DNA from: JALEFZ01 sp039817415
GTDB lineage: Bacteria; Bacteroidota; Bacteroidia; J057
Direction: 5' to 3'
DNA: 64,000 bases
Assembly: GCA_039817415.1 (NCBI GenBank)
Contig: JBCBVV010000003.1
Coordinates: 203,644-267,643 of the forward strand
Positions 25,360-33,209 of this stretch are shown piece after piece. The number at the start of each line of letters is the position of its first letter. Position 1 is the stretch's first letter. The notes under the pieces were generated by a model that was not told the origin of the DNA, ran no database searches, and worked only from the letters and a program-made list of their open reading frames with translations. The position numbers and the translations under genes are program-made.

Positions 25360-27240
25360 TTAGAAGAGGTCTGTTTGTGGCCAAGTCTTGATCAAATTGA
25401 TTGATTCTTTGATGGCATCACTTAAGGCATTATTTGTTTTGCTCCCAGATTTATTTACCAAGAAGGAATAGTAGATGCCTCCGCCCATGTTGATCATCCC
25501 AGCACTTGTACCACTCATTCCCCCAAAATGGTTGATGTTGATTCCATCTTTGATGACGTCTTTCTTGCCTGACTTTCCATCTACCCTTACGGCAAACTTC
25601 ATCAAGTCTACACTGGTCGCTATCCAACCTCCGTGGCTATCCATTCTTCGCATCAGCAAGGAATAGGGGCTTCCTCCATAATAAATTACTTCTCGGCTGG
25701 CTCGACCTTTTTGTGAACTAGAACCAATTTTCATCGTGCTGATTCCGCTTGGCTTTAGGATCTTGTTTTTGATGTACTTCTCATATTCGCCTGAAGGAGC
25801 TTTTTCTTCGATGACACGTCCCAATACACAGTAGCTGAAGTTTGAGTAGGCATAAAGGGACCCAACAGGTTCGCTTGGATTTCGGGTATCCAGGACCCAG
25901 CCAATCAATTCCTTTTTATTTTTACTCAGCTGTTGGAACATAGGTGCTCCCCATTTGTCTTCTGGACCATTTTCTGGATGGGGCTTAGTATTGTGGTCCC
26001 AAGCATTGCCACCCGCTTTGTGTTCAAGAAGATTCTTGACGGTAATTTGCTTTTCACGTGTTCCGTAGGCCTTGCTCCCATATTGTGTTCCCAATACGGC
26101 ACCTGTACCAAATACTTTACTCCCCTTTTTTAGATTGGTCGTCTCAGTCAGCTTTTGAATTCCTGCTTGCGTGATTCGCTTTGAAACACTAGCTGTACGG
26201 AACTGGCTCATAGGGGAAACGAGTTCCTTCTTCTCTACATTTCCATAGCCATATCCTCGTGCGTAGACCAGTTTTTCATCTTTTACAATGGCGATAGACA
26301 CCCCAGGTAATCCTTTGCTCTTCATGATGCTATTGATTCGCTGGTCTAGCTTGTTGATTTCACTTTTCTTCCATCCAAGAATATTTTTATAAGCCGCTGC
26401 ATAACCTGCGGTAGAACCTGCATCATGCCCACTGATGGCTACGGGTACAAAGCCGCGATAATACATGTTTTCGCTTTCAGCTTGGTGATTATGAGGAGTC
26501 ATTCCATGACGACCTACATACCATCCCCTTACTTTTTCCCAGATGGCGGCATAATAGACCTTCCCTTTTACATCGTAACTATCTACATGCACCAGTTTAT
26601 AGCCCTTTTTGTGGTTTTTGTTGAACTCTTGCTGATAGACAGCACTCGTCATCCCATGACGAAGGATTTGACCAGCAGGACTGCTTTTCTTCCAAATGGC
26701 AGCGTAATAGTCCTTACTCCCAAGCCCATATCCACTTACATGGATGAGTTTGTATCCATCCTTTAGATTCTTCTCAGCAGCTGCTTGATATTGGCTGGAG
26801 GTCAAGCCATGAGAAGCTCTGATTCCTGAACTACTCATTTTTTTCCAGATAGCGGCATAGGTAGCCTTGCCTCCTTGATTGTATCCATCAATGTGAATGA
26901 GTCGGAATCCTTTTTTCTTCATGTCCTGATACAAAGTTTGATACTGAGAACCACTCAATCCATGTCTAGCCGTTATGGTAGAATTGAGTCCCTTTGTCCA
27001 GATGGCTGCAAATCTAACCTTACCATTTACTGTATACCCATCCACATACCTAAGGGTATAGCCTGCTTTGGCATTGTCATTGACGATTTTGTTGTAGGTG
27101 GCCGACGTCATATTGTGCCTCCACTGCCAATCTTGCATCTTGTTTTGAGCAAAAGAGGAATTCAATAGGCCTAAGACAAAGGTCAAAAGTAGGACGACCA
27201 TTCCAATAGCCTGAGAAAGTTGTGATGTTAAAGGTTTCAT
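25360..27240 (-). CDS. Secreted serine hydrolase (beta-lactamase family) with BTRD repeats
   Basis: Start chosen at M-K-P-L-T-S-Q (27240), giving a signal peptide ending S-S-F-A-Q; the frame to 27276 adds 12 residues before it. The N-terminal half (about 40-300) has five repeats of about 50 residues with R-H-G-M/L-T-S, Q-Y/Q-Q, K-K-G-Y/F-x-L-I/V-H-V/I-D/S-G-Y and Y-A-A-I-W-K, as in the bacterial tandem repeat domain BTRD1. The C-terminal half is a class C beta-lactamase/DD-peptidase fold: S-V-S-K (SxxK nucleophile and base), Y-S-N (YxN) and H-F-G-G-M-S-G in the place of KTG. Likely a surface or periplasmic esterase or peptidase. It is divergent from an AraC-type regulator gene. Confidence 0.9.
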   Translation of the reverse strand: MKPLTSQLSQAIGMVVLLLTFVLGLLNSSFAQNKMQDWQWRHNMTSATYNKIVNDNAKAGYTLRYVDGYTVNGKVRFAAIWTKGLNSTITARHGLSGSQYQTLYQDMKKKGFRLIHIDGYNQGGKATYAAIWKKMSSSGIRASHGLTSSQYQAAAEKNLKDGYKLIHVSGYGLGSKDYYAAIWKKSSPAGQILRHGMTSAVYQQEFNKNHKKGYKLVHVDSYDVKGKVYYAAIWEKVRGWYVGRHGMTPHNHQAESENMYYRGFVPVAISGHDAGSTAGYAAAYKNILGWKKSEINKLDQRINSIMKSKGLPGVSIAIVKDEKLVYARGYGYGNVEKKELVSPMSQFRTASVSKRITQAGIQKLTETTNLKKGSKVFGTGAVLGTQYGSKAYGTREKQITVKNLLEHKAGGNAWDHNTKPHPENGPEDKWGAPMFQQLSKNKKELIGWVLDTRNPSEPVGSLYAYSNFSYCVLGRVIEEKAPSGEYEKYIKNKILKPSGISTMKIGSSSQKGRASREVIYYGGSPYSLLMRRMDSHGGWIATSVDLMKFAVRVDGKSGKKDVIKDGININHFGGMSGTSAGMINMGGGIYYSFLVNKSGSKTNNALSDAIKESINLIKTWPQTDLF

Positions 27241-27384
27241 AATTGCGTGATTTGTGAATAACGATTGCTTGTTCATAACAAATGAGTTGTGAGTGATTGA
27301 TTGTGTTTGGCAGGTTAGTCGGCTTGCTTTTCAACCAATCAACACTTCTGTCATTTTTTTCTGAAGGGGATGTTTCTTGAAGGC

Positions 27385-27392
27385 TATATTTG
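27385..27392 (+). promoter_or_regulatory. Candidate Bacteroidota -7 promoter element
   Basis: TATATTTG fits the TAnnTTTG -7 box of the primary sigma factor of Bacteroidota. It lies only 8 bp before the ATG at 27401, so a transcript starting about seven bases downstream would be almost leaderless. No clear -33 TTTG box is seen at the right distance, so the call is tentative. Confidence 0.35.
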
Positions 27393-27400
27393 TAGCTAAT

Positions 27401-28510
27401 ATGATTGATACTTCACTTAGCTCCTCCAATTTTTATTTTCTTCTGGCTTTCATCCAGGGGGTTATTCTGGCAGGTTTCATCATATTCCTCTCCCCTCGAA
27501 AAAAAGCTCATTTGTTTGTAGGCTTATTATTGGTCCTACTCTCTTTTTCCCTTTTGCATATTGTATTGGAAGAATCTATTTCCCGCTTTAACAGTAAGTT
27601 TCCTTTCCCAATGGATTTCGGGCTAGCTTTCGGCCCTCTTGCCTGGTTCCATGTATTGTCCATTCATCGCAAGAACTGGAAATGGAAAGCCTCAGATTGG
27701 CTTCATTTTCTACCTAGCTTCCTTCTGGATGGAGCCTTGTTTCTGGCCTTTTTTACCTTCATTCGCCACCATACAGCTTGGGCCGAGGCTCACATTCTTC
27801 AAATCCAGACAGTTGCCCTTTCCACCAATGTTTTGGGAGTCAGCCAACTGGGTATCTATTCATTCCTAATAAGAAAGGAAATGCGGTCTTCCCCTTTAGG
27901 TGATAAGGTGGGAGTAGAACTAAAACGTTGGCCAAAAATCATATATGCCATTTGCCTGAGTATCATTATTTACCTTTCCCTAACTGTGCCTATCGCACTT
28001 TACTTTATTCAGGTATTGGATGAAAATTCCTTCTTATTGTACAAGTCTATGGGGAGCTTATTAGGAGTCAGTATTTACGCAGCAGGTTACTATTATCTCA
28101 TTCAAGTACGCGCACAGCTTAATTCTCATCTAAAAAGAGTGGACAACATCAAGTTCCAAAAAGAAGAGCTTATAGGGAAGTTGAAGGAGCTAATAGAATT
28201 TATCCAGAACAGTGAAGTTTTCAAAGATAGTAGGCTCAATCTCGGAAAACTTGCACAAATCATGGGTTGGCCCATCAACGATCTCTCTAAGGTGATCAAT
28301 GAAGGGACATCACAGACATTTAATGAATTCATCAATACTTTCAGGATAGAAGAATTTAAGAAGATGGCTAGCCCAGAGGAAGTGGAAAAGTATTCTATTC
28401 AAGGATTAGCTGAGAAAGTTGGCTTTGGCTCGAAGGCTTCTTTCTATCGAGCTTTTAAAAAAGAAACTGGCCTTACGCCCAGCGAATTTCTCAAGAAGGA
28501 CAGTATGTAA
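27401..28510 (+). CDS. Membrane AraC-family regulator (7TM-HTH_18)
   Basis: The start is set at ATG 27401 (M-I-D-T-S-L); an in-frame TTG at 27377 is possible. The 369-residue protein has about seven membrane helices in the first 235 residues (for example F-Y-F-L-L-A-F-I-Q-G-V-I-L and L-S-I-I-I-Y-L-S-L), then a linker and a C-terminal AraC HTH_18 domain (L-G-K-L-A-Q-I-M-G-W, then V-G-F-G-S-K-A-S-F-Y-R-A-F-K-K, G-L-T-P-S-E-F). This layout is a known membrane-bound regulator type of Bacteroidota. It is divergent from the BTRD serine hydrolase gene, which is its natural target (inference). The signal sensed is unknown. Confidence 0.9.
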   Translation: MIDTSLSSSNFYFLLAFIQGVILAGFIIFLSPRKKAHLFVGLLLVLLSFSLLHIVLEESISRFNSKFPFPMDFGLAFGPLAWFHVLSIHRKNWKWKASDWLHFLPSFLLDGALFLAFFTFIRHHTAWAEAHILQIQTVALSTNVLGVSQLGIYSFLIRKEMRSSPLGDKVGVELKRWPKIIYAICLSIIIYLSLTVPIALYFIQVLDENSFLLYKSMGSLLGVSIYAAGYYYLIQVRAQLNSHLKRVDNIKFQKEELIGKLKELIEFIQNSEVFKDSRLNLGKLAQIMGWPINDLSKVINEGTSQTFNEFINTFRIEEFKKMASPEEVEKYSIQGLAEKVGFGSKASFYRAFKKETGLTPSEFLKKDSM

Positions 28511-28590
28511 TCCGTTTCAAATAGCCATATGAGACAACCTGAGGTTGCAGAAGAGGCAATTTGCCTAGACTTTTGGGAAAAACAACAAAC

Positions 28591-30054
28591 ATGCGTATCA
28601 ACATTATTTCATTAGGGTTTCTGCTGCTGACAACTACCTTTAGCCAAGCCCAAACATCTACCATTAAACTCACCTCCAAAACGTTTAAAACTTCATCTGG
28701 AATCGAGATAAGCGCACAAGAAGGTGTATTATTCGTTCCTGAAAACCGAGGTGTCCCTTCCTCCCGAACTATCAAAATCCCTTTTGTTAGACTCAAAAGT
28801 ATTTCAGCTCAACCAAATGAACCCCTTATTTACCTAGAAGGGGGCGGAGCTAGCGTAACCTGGCAGGCGAAAGATCCAAATGCCCTAGAGGACTGGCTCT
28901 CTATGCTCAAGCTTTCAGATTTGATTTTTTTAGACCTAAGGGGATCAACTGGAAATAAACAGCGATACATTTGGTTTGGAAAGTATCCAGAGAAGTTTTT
29001 TCTCACAGAAAAGGATGCGAGCAAACACTACCGGGAAATGAGCCAGAGGGCCTTGGCGAAGTTTGAAAAAAGAGGAGTAGATGTATCTGGTTATCATATT
29101 CGGGCTCATGGTCAAGATGTGATGGACTTATGCGATGCGCTCGACATTGAGAACTTTTCCATCTTCGGCTTTAGTTTTGGAAGTCATATTGGCTTAGAAA
29201 TGCTTAATCAAGACAAGGGAAGGATCAAATCAGCCATTTTCGCAGGAGCTGATGGAGTTGATATGTCCTTCAATTATCCCGCTTACTTGGACCAACAAGT
29301 AGAAAGGATTGATAGGCTGATCGATAAAAATGAAGCGATACGACAACATATCCCCAATCTTCCTCTGTTACTGGATTCGATCATGATTCAATTAGCAGAT
29401 GAGCCTATTTATGTAGAGGTAAAACATCCCATACATAAGAAGAAAATGACCTTGCCAATTGGTCCTTTTGGACTTTCTCTGATCTTACGTCTTGACATTG
29501 ATGATGCTCATGATATACCCATCATTCCGAGACTGCTTCAAGAAGTGAAGGAGGGAAAACCCGATTTGCTGGCTTGGTTTGTACAAAAAAGACTTCCAGT
29601 TGCCATTGACTTTCCAGGGAATGGCATTCACCAAGCTTTGGCCTCTGGTGCATCAGAGAAAAGATGGAGTCTTATACTTGAACAAGCCTCAGAAAGTCCT
29701 TATGGAAATGTAGTCAATTTCCCCTTCCATACGATAAAGGAATCTTGGCCTTATCCTTCGCTAGACCTCCAGCCACAAAAGACCGATACCAGAACCCTGT
29801 TTATTAGTGGTTCATTGGATACCAGAACACCAGCAGAACAGACAGAAGAAATTATGTCGAATTTTTCGAAAGCTACTCATTTGGTGGTACAAGATGCAGG
29901 GCACGAACAAGCTATGTGGGATGGGGATATTTTTGACAAAGCCATTCCCCTGTTCCTCATGGGAAAAGAGGTGGACCATATTCAAGCAACATGGTCCCCG
30001 GTAATATTCATCCCCTTATTTGGAGAAGCGAAGGGCCATCCTGCCCTTGATTAA
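28591..30054 (+). CDS. Secreted alpha/beta hydrolase (tripeptidyl-aminopeptidase-like)
   Basis: Start chosen at ATG 28591, giving a signal peptide ending S-Q-A-Q; the TTG at 28561 is not needed. A protein of about 487 residues of the alpha/beta hydrolase fold: E-G-V-L-F-V-P-E-N-R near residue 45, L-E-G-G-G (oxyanion region), D-L-R-G-S, nucleophile elbow G-F-S-F-G-S-H near residue 200, a lid insertion, then S-G-S-L-D-T-R-T-P with the acid and G-H-E-Q-A-M-W with the catalytic His. The order resembles prolyl/tripeptidyl aminopeptidases of the TAP-like group. It probably acts on peptides in the periplasm. A perfect hairpin follows before the next gene. Confidence 0.87.
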   Translation: MRINIISLGFLLLTTTFSQAQTSTIKLTSKTFKTSSGIEISAQEGVLFVPENRGVPSSRTIKIPFVRLKSISAQPNEPLIYLEGGGASVTWQAKDPNALEDWLSMLKLSDLIFLDLRGSTGNKQRYIWFGKYPEKFFLTEKDASKHYREMSQRALAKFEKRGVDVSGYHIRAHGQDVMDLCDALDIENFSIFGFSFGSHIGLEMLNQDKGRIKSAIFAGADGVDMSFNYPAYLDQQVERIDRLIDKNEAIRQHIPNLPLLLDSIMIQLADEPIYVEVKHPIHKKKMTLPIGPFGLSLILRLDIDDAHDIPIIPRLLQEVKEGKPDLLAWFVQKRLPVAIDFPGNGIHQALASGASEKRWSLILEQASESPYGNVVNFPFHTIKESWPYPSLDLQPQKTDTRTLFISGSLDTRTPAEQTEEIMSNFSKATHLVVQDAGHEQAMWDGDIFDKAIPLFLMGKEVDHIQATWSPVIFIPLFGEAKGHPALD

Positions 30055-30062
30055 TCCTTCAG

Positions 30063-30105
30063 GCAGGAAGAAAATGGATATATTAGCATGTCATTTTCTT
30101 CCTGC
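30063..30105 (+). promoter_or_regulatory. Perfect 14-bp hairpin ending next to a start codon
   Basis: GCAGGAAGAAAATG (30063-30076) and CATTTTCTTCCTGC (30092-30105) are exact inverted copies with a 15-nt loop. The downstream arm ends one base before the ATG at 30107. The structure could terminate the upstream hydrolase transcript or hide the ribosome-binding region of the glycohydrolase gene; there is no T-run after it. Confidence 0.65.
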
Positions 30106-30106
30106 T

Positions 30107-31405
30107 ATGAAACTACCCTTATCCTATTTCCTCATTTCCTGTCTCCTGCTGGCCTGCTCTTCGAATTCCTCCCAACAGGATACCTCATTGGTAATCAGTC
30201 GAACGGCTTATCACGATCGCTTGGAAGGCTTTTGGCTGGGTTCCTGTATTGCCAATTGGACAGGCCTTGTCACTGAGATGGATAAGGTGGGAAATATAGG
30301 AGAATTTAAGACTGGGGCCTTTTATACCCGAGATGATTGGGGAAAGCCAGATCAACCCAATATTTGGTCAGGAGATCAGCCAAGTGATCTATCGCCTTCC
30401 ATCGATTTTGTCTTCCGAGACCAGGGAGAATCATGGGGTGCAGACGATGATACAGATATTGAATATATGTACCAAGAACTCATCTACAAGGAGTTACATC
30501 CTATCCTAAGTCCGGAGGAAATTCGTGAGGGTTGGTTAACACATATACGAATTGAGGAGGAAAACTACCTATGGGTTTCCAATCAACGGGCCTTTGACCT
30601 CATGCGAGCTGGCAGCCTTCCTCCTGCTACCTCTTTGCCTGATAGCAATGAGCATTACGATATGATTGATGCCCAATTGACCACCGAAATCTTTGGTCTA
30701 TTTGCTCCAGGTAGAAAGGATATGGCCTTAAAAATGGCGGAACTTCCAATTAGAACCACAGCTTATGCCAATGCAGCCCATATTTCTCGCTTTTATGTAA
30801 GTATGTATGCACTAGCTTCTGCCGTAGACTCTAAGCTCAAAAAGGAAGCACAAATTATGTGGATGGCTGATCATGCACGTCAGGTGTTACCTGAAGGTTC
30901 CTATCCTGATAAGATGTATCAATTTGTGCTCCGAAACTTTCAATCTGGAATGCCATGGGAAGCCTGCAGAGACGCTATTTATCAACGATACCAAGTGGAT
31001 GGGCAAGATGGATATGACATCACATCACGAGAATTGTATTGCAATGGTTGTTTTGCAGCTGGGATCAATTTTGCAGCCAGTCTAGTGAGCTTATTTTATG
31101 GAAAGGGGAATATCAAGGAGACTATCAAAATCGGAACCCTATGCGGATGGGATTCAGATAACCCTACTGCAACTTGGGGTGGACTGCTTGGTTTCATGTA
31201 TGGCAAAAAGGGCATCGAACAAGCTTTTGGAAGAACCTTCTCCGATCAATATCATATCCATCGAACGAGACAAAATTTCCCAAACGACGGAATGGACAAC
31301 TTCGATAACATGGCAACAAAGGGAGTTAAGATTGTAGATGAAGTGGTAGTAAAGCACTTGGGGGGATCCATTGATCAAGAAAAAAATGCATGGATTATTC
31401 CCTAA
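30107..31405 (+). CDS. Lipoprotein ADP-ribosylglycohydrolase family protein
   Basis: Start chosen at ATG 30107, which gives a lipoprotein signal (F-L-I-S-C-L-L-L-A-C, lipid Cys); the upstream TTG frame overlaps the preceding gene. The mature protein has the ADP-ribosylglycohydrolase (DraG/ARH) fold: D-R-L-E-G-F-W-L-G near residue 37, D-W-G-K-P-D-Q, the metal motif G-A-D-D-D-T-D-I-E-Y near 125 and the second metal site C-G-W-D-S-D-N-P-T-A-T near 350. Classical members remove ADP-ribose from proteins or nucleic acids in the cytosol; this one is exported, so its substrate may be a glycoside instead. The start region is bounded by a perfect hairpin. Confidence 0.9.
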   Translation: MKLPLSYFLISCLLLACSSNSSQQDTSLVISRTAYHDRLEGFWLGSCIANWTGLVTEMDKVGNIGEFKTGAFYTRDDWGKPDQPNIWSGDQPSDLSPSIDFVFRDQGESWGADDDTDIEYMYQELIYKELHPILSPEEIREGWLTHIRIEEENYLWVSNQRAFDLMRAGSLPPATSLPDSNEHYDMIDAQLTTEIFGLFAPGRKDMALKMAELPIRTTAYANAAHISRFYVSMYALASAVDSKLKKEAQIMWMADHARQVLPEGSYPDKMYQFVLRNFQSGMPWEACRDAIYQRYQVDGQDGYDITSRELYCNGCFAAGINFAASLVSLFYGKGNIKETIKIGTLCGWDSDNPTATWGGLLGFMYGKKGIEQAFGRTFSDQYHIHRTRQNFPNDGMDNFDNMATKGVKIVDEVVVKHLGGSIDQEKNAWIIP

Positions 31406-31457
31406 AATTCAGCAAATCACAAGGAAAACATCTTTCCTATATTCATATCTTTACAAC

Positions 31458-31922
31458 ATGAATCGCCTTTTATTATCCAGCCTTCTACTCCTGATAGGAT
31501 CCTGCCAAGCTCCTCCCCAACAAGGGCTTTCTGAGACGGAGAAGTCTCTTTTAGATTCTGCCATTGTGAAGCTAAACGATGCTTTTGCCCTTGGGGATAC
31601 TGCTACGCTTTCCCAATTGGTAACAGAGGATTACCTCCACACCAATAGTTTTTACAAGGCCATCAATAAGAAAACATGGATGGAGTATCTCGCCTACCGC
31701 AAAAGCCAAATTGATTCTGGCTTCGTTGAAGTGTTGAATTACTCTTTCGAAGAAGTGGAGAAGAGATTTAATGGACAAACTGCCATTGTAACAGGAAAAA
31801 TCCAGGCTAACATCAAAATAGGAGAAAGGGTAGATACTTTGGCTTACCGAGTTACCAATTTTTGGGTAAGACAAGAAGGCGGTTGGAAACGAGCTGCCTT
31901 TCACGACGGAAAAATCGAATAG
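31458..31922 (+). CDS. SnoaL/DUF4440-like lipoprotein
   Basis: Start chosen at ATG 31458 (M-N-R-L-L-L-S-S), giving a lipoprotein signal with L-L-I-G-S-C. The mature protein of about 135 residues has the DUF4440 pattern: L-N-D-A-F-A-L-G-D, L-V-T-E-D-Y-L-H-T-N, K-T-W-M-E-Y-L, then Q-T-A-I-V-T-G-K-I and V-R-Q-E-G-G-W-K-R-A-A-F-H. The NTF2-like fold forms a small pocket; its activity is unknown. It follows the glycohydrolase gene by 52 bp and may be co-transcribed. It is the second DUF4440 protein in the window and shares little sequence with the one at 12321. Confidence 0.85.
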   Translation: MNRLLLSSLLLLIGSCQAPPQQGLSETEKSLLDSAIVKLNDAFALGDTATLSQLVTEDYLHTNSFYKAINKKTWMEYLAYRKSQIDSGFVEVLNYSFEEVEKRFNGQTAIVTGKIQANIKIGERVDTLAYRVTNFWVRQEGGWKRAAFHDGKIE

Positions 31923-31970
31923 GATGATAGCCTTTTTCTAAAGAATTCTTGGACCTTTCCAGTTGGCATG

Positions 31971-31989
31971 TATCTATATTTAATAGATA
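31971..31989. promoter_or_regulatory. Palindrome before a hypothetical membrane gene
   Basis: TATCTAT (31971-31977) and ATAGATA (31983-31989) are inverted copies with a 5-bp spacer, 12 bp upstream of the ATG at 32002. It may be an operator or part of the promoter; no regulator can be named. Confidence 0.35.
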
Positions 31990-32001
31990 GGATAGGTTTA
32001 A

Positions 32002-32673
32002 ATGGAAACGATCAGAAGGAATACAACGGAAGCAGAACAAGTTGCCCTACAGGATTACTTAGCAGAAAAGAAAAAAGCTGCGGATCCCACAACTAAATGG
32101 AATAGATTGTTTATCTGGACCCTAGCACTCCTTTCGGTAGGTACTTTCGTGTGGTTCACCCAAATTCCGCATACTGGATTTTGGCTAAGCTTGATTCTCT
32201 TTATCGCCTTCAACATAATAAGCTTAGTCCAGGACCTGGTGAAACTAGGGAAGGAAGACAAAAGTGAGGAACAAGTCCTAGTTTGGGACATTGGGAGACA
32301 AGAAATAGAGACCATTCCTCTTCACATAAGACGGCTTGCTACATGGGAGGACATTAGCCTTCATATCAATCTCCATCTGCTGGAACTTGTTGAAGGGGGA
32401 TGTATGTGGCTGTACGAAGGTGGAATTTCAGTCTTTGAACAGGAAGGATTGTGGCCTAGCTCTCAAGTAGAAATTTACAAGGAAAAGCATGTTCAGCGAG
32501 CTATTTCGAAACTCAAATGCCATGGACAGCCCATTCAACCGATCATCTTAGATAATAGTTACTTTGATCCCATGTACGAAATGGAAGAAGAGCCAGAAGA
32601 CCTTCAAAGAATAGACAAAGATTTCGATCAATTATTAGAAGAAATACGGACAGGAGGGATTCAGTCTACCTAA
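32002..32673 (+). CDS. Hypothetical two-helix membrane protein
   Basis: A 223-residue protein I do not recognise. A charged N-terminus (about 1-33) is followed by two membrane segments (about 34-52 and 58-76), then a soluble C-terminal part of about 145 residues rich in acidic and aromatic residues (V-W-D-I-G-R-Q-E-I, C-M-W-L-Y-E-G-G, E-M-E-E-E-P-E-D-L). The topology predicts the C-terminal part in the cytoplasm. It stands between the DUF4440 lipoprotein and a MarR-type regulator gene, 47 bp before the latter, so it could be controlled by it; that is inference from order only. Confidence 0.75.
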   Translation: METIRRNTTEAEQVALQDYLAEKKKAADPTTKWNRLFIWTLALLSVGTFVWFTQIPHTGFWLSLILFIAFNIISLVQDLVKLGKEDKSEEQVLVWDIGRQEIETIPLHIRRLATWEDISLHINLHLLELVEGGCMWLYEGGISVFEQEGLWPSSQVEIYKEKHVQRAISKLKCHGQPIQPIILDNSYFDPMYEMEEEPEDLQRIDKDFDQLLEEIRTGGIQST

Positions 32674-32720
32674 GAGAGAGTATTGTTGCACATACAACTT
32701 TCATTCTGTATTTTTCTGAA

Positions 32721-33137
32721 ATGGAAAAATATCCCCTTCTGACCGCGGTCAATCCTATGACCTGTCTTTCAAATAACATTATGAAATGTCATAGGATTAT
32801 CGCCTCAATATTCAGAAAGCATTTTAAAGAATTTGGGGTAACCAACAGCCAGTTTAGCATGATGTTGTTTATTTCCAAAGCTAAAAAGGTAAACCAGGCC
32901 CTGATCTCAAAACAAATGCACCTCGACAAATCATCTGTCAACCGTAATCTGAAACGTCTACTGGATCAAGGGTGGGTGCAAAAAGAGGATAAAATGATTT
33001 TGACCATGACGCCCAAGGGCTTTGAACTGATGGAAGAAATGATCCCGAAGTGGAACCTTGCTATGGATGAAGTGAAAGAGGCAATCGGAGAAGATGGAAT
33101 TAGGGCGGTAGACCTCTTATTGGCTAAGCTCAGTTGA
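32721..33137 (+). CDS. MarR-family transcriptional regulator
   Basis: A 138-residue protein with a winged helix-turn-helix of MarR type: F-G-V-T-N-S-Q-F-S-M-M-L-F-I near residue 39, the recognition region L-I-S-K-Q-M-H-L-D-K-S-S-V-N-R-N-L-K-R-L-L-D and the wing with K-M-I-L-T-M-T-P-K-G. Proteins of this family bind short palindromes as dimers and usually respond to small phenolic or oxidative signals. A likely target is a neighbour, either the upstream membrane gene or the DUF763 gene 72 bp downstream; none shows a clear operator for it. The start is ATG 32721; a Met 12 residues on is also possible. Confidence 0.9.
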   Translation: MEKYPLLTAVNPMTCLSNNIMKCHRIIASIFRKHFKEFGVTNSQFSMMLFISKAKKVNQALISKQMHLDKSSVNRNLKRLLDQGWVQKEDKMILTMTPKGFELMEEMIPKWNLAMDEVKEAIGEDGIRAVDLLLAKLS

Positions 33138-33209
33138 TGCTTTTCCAACCAAATGGTAAAATATGGGTTAGGTTATAGAGACCAAGCACAGCATTACAGA
33201 AATAAGGGA

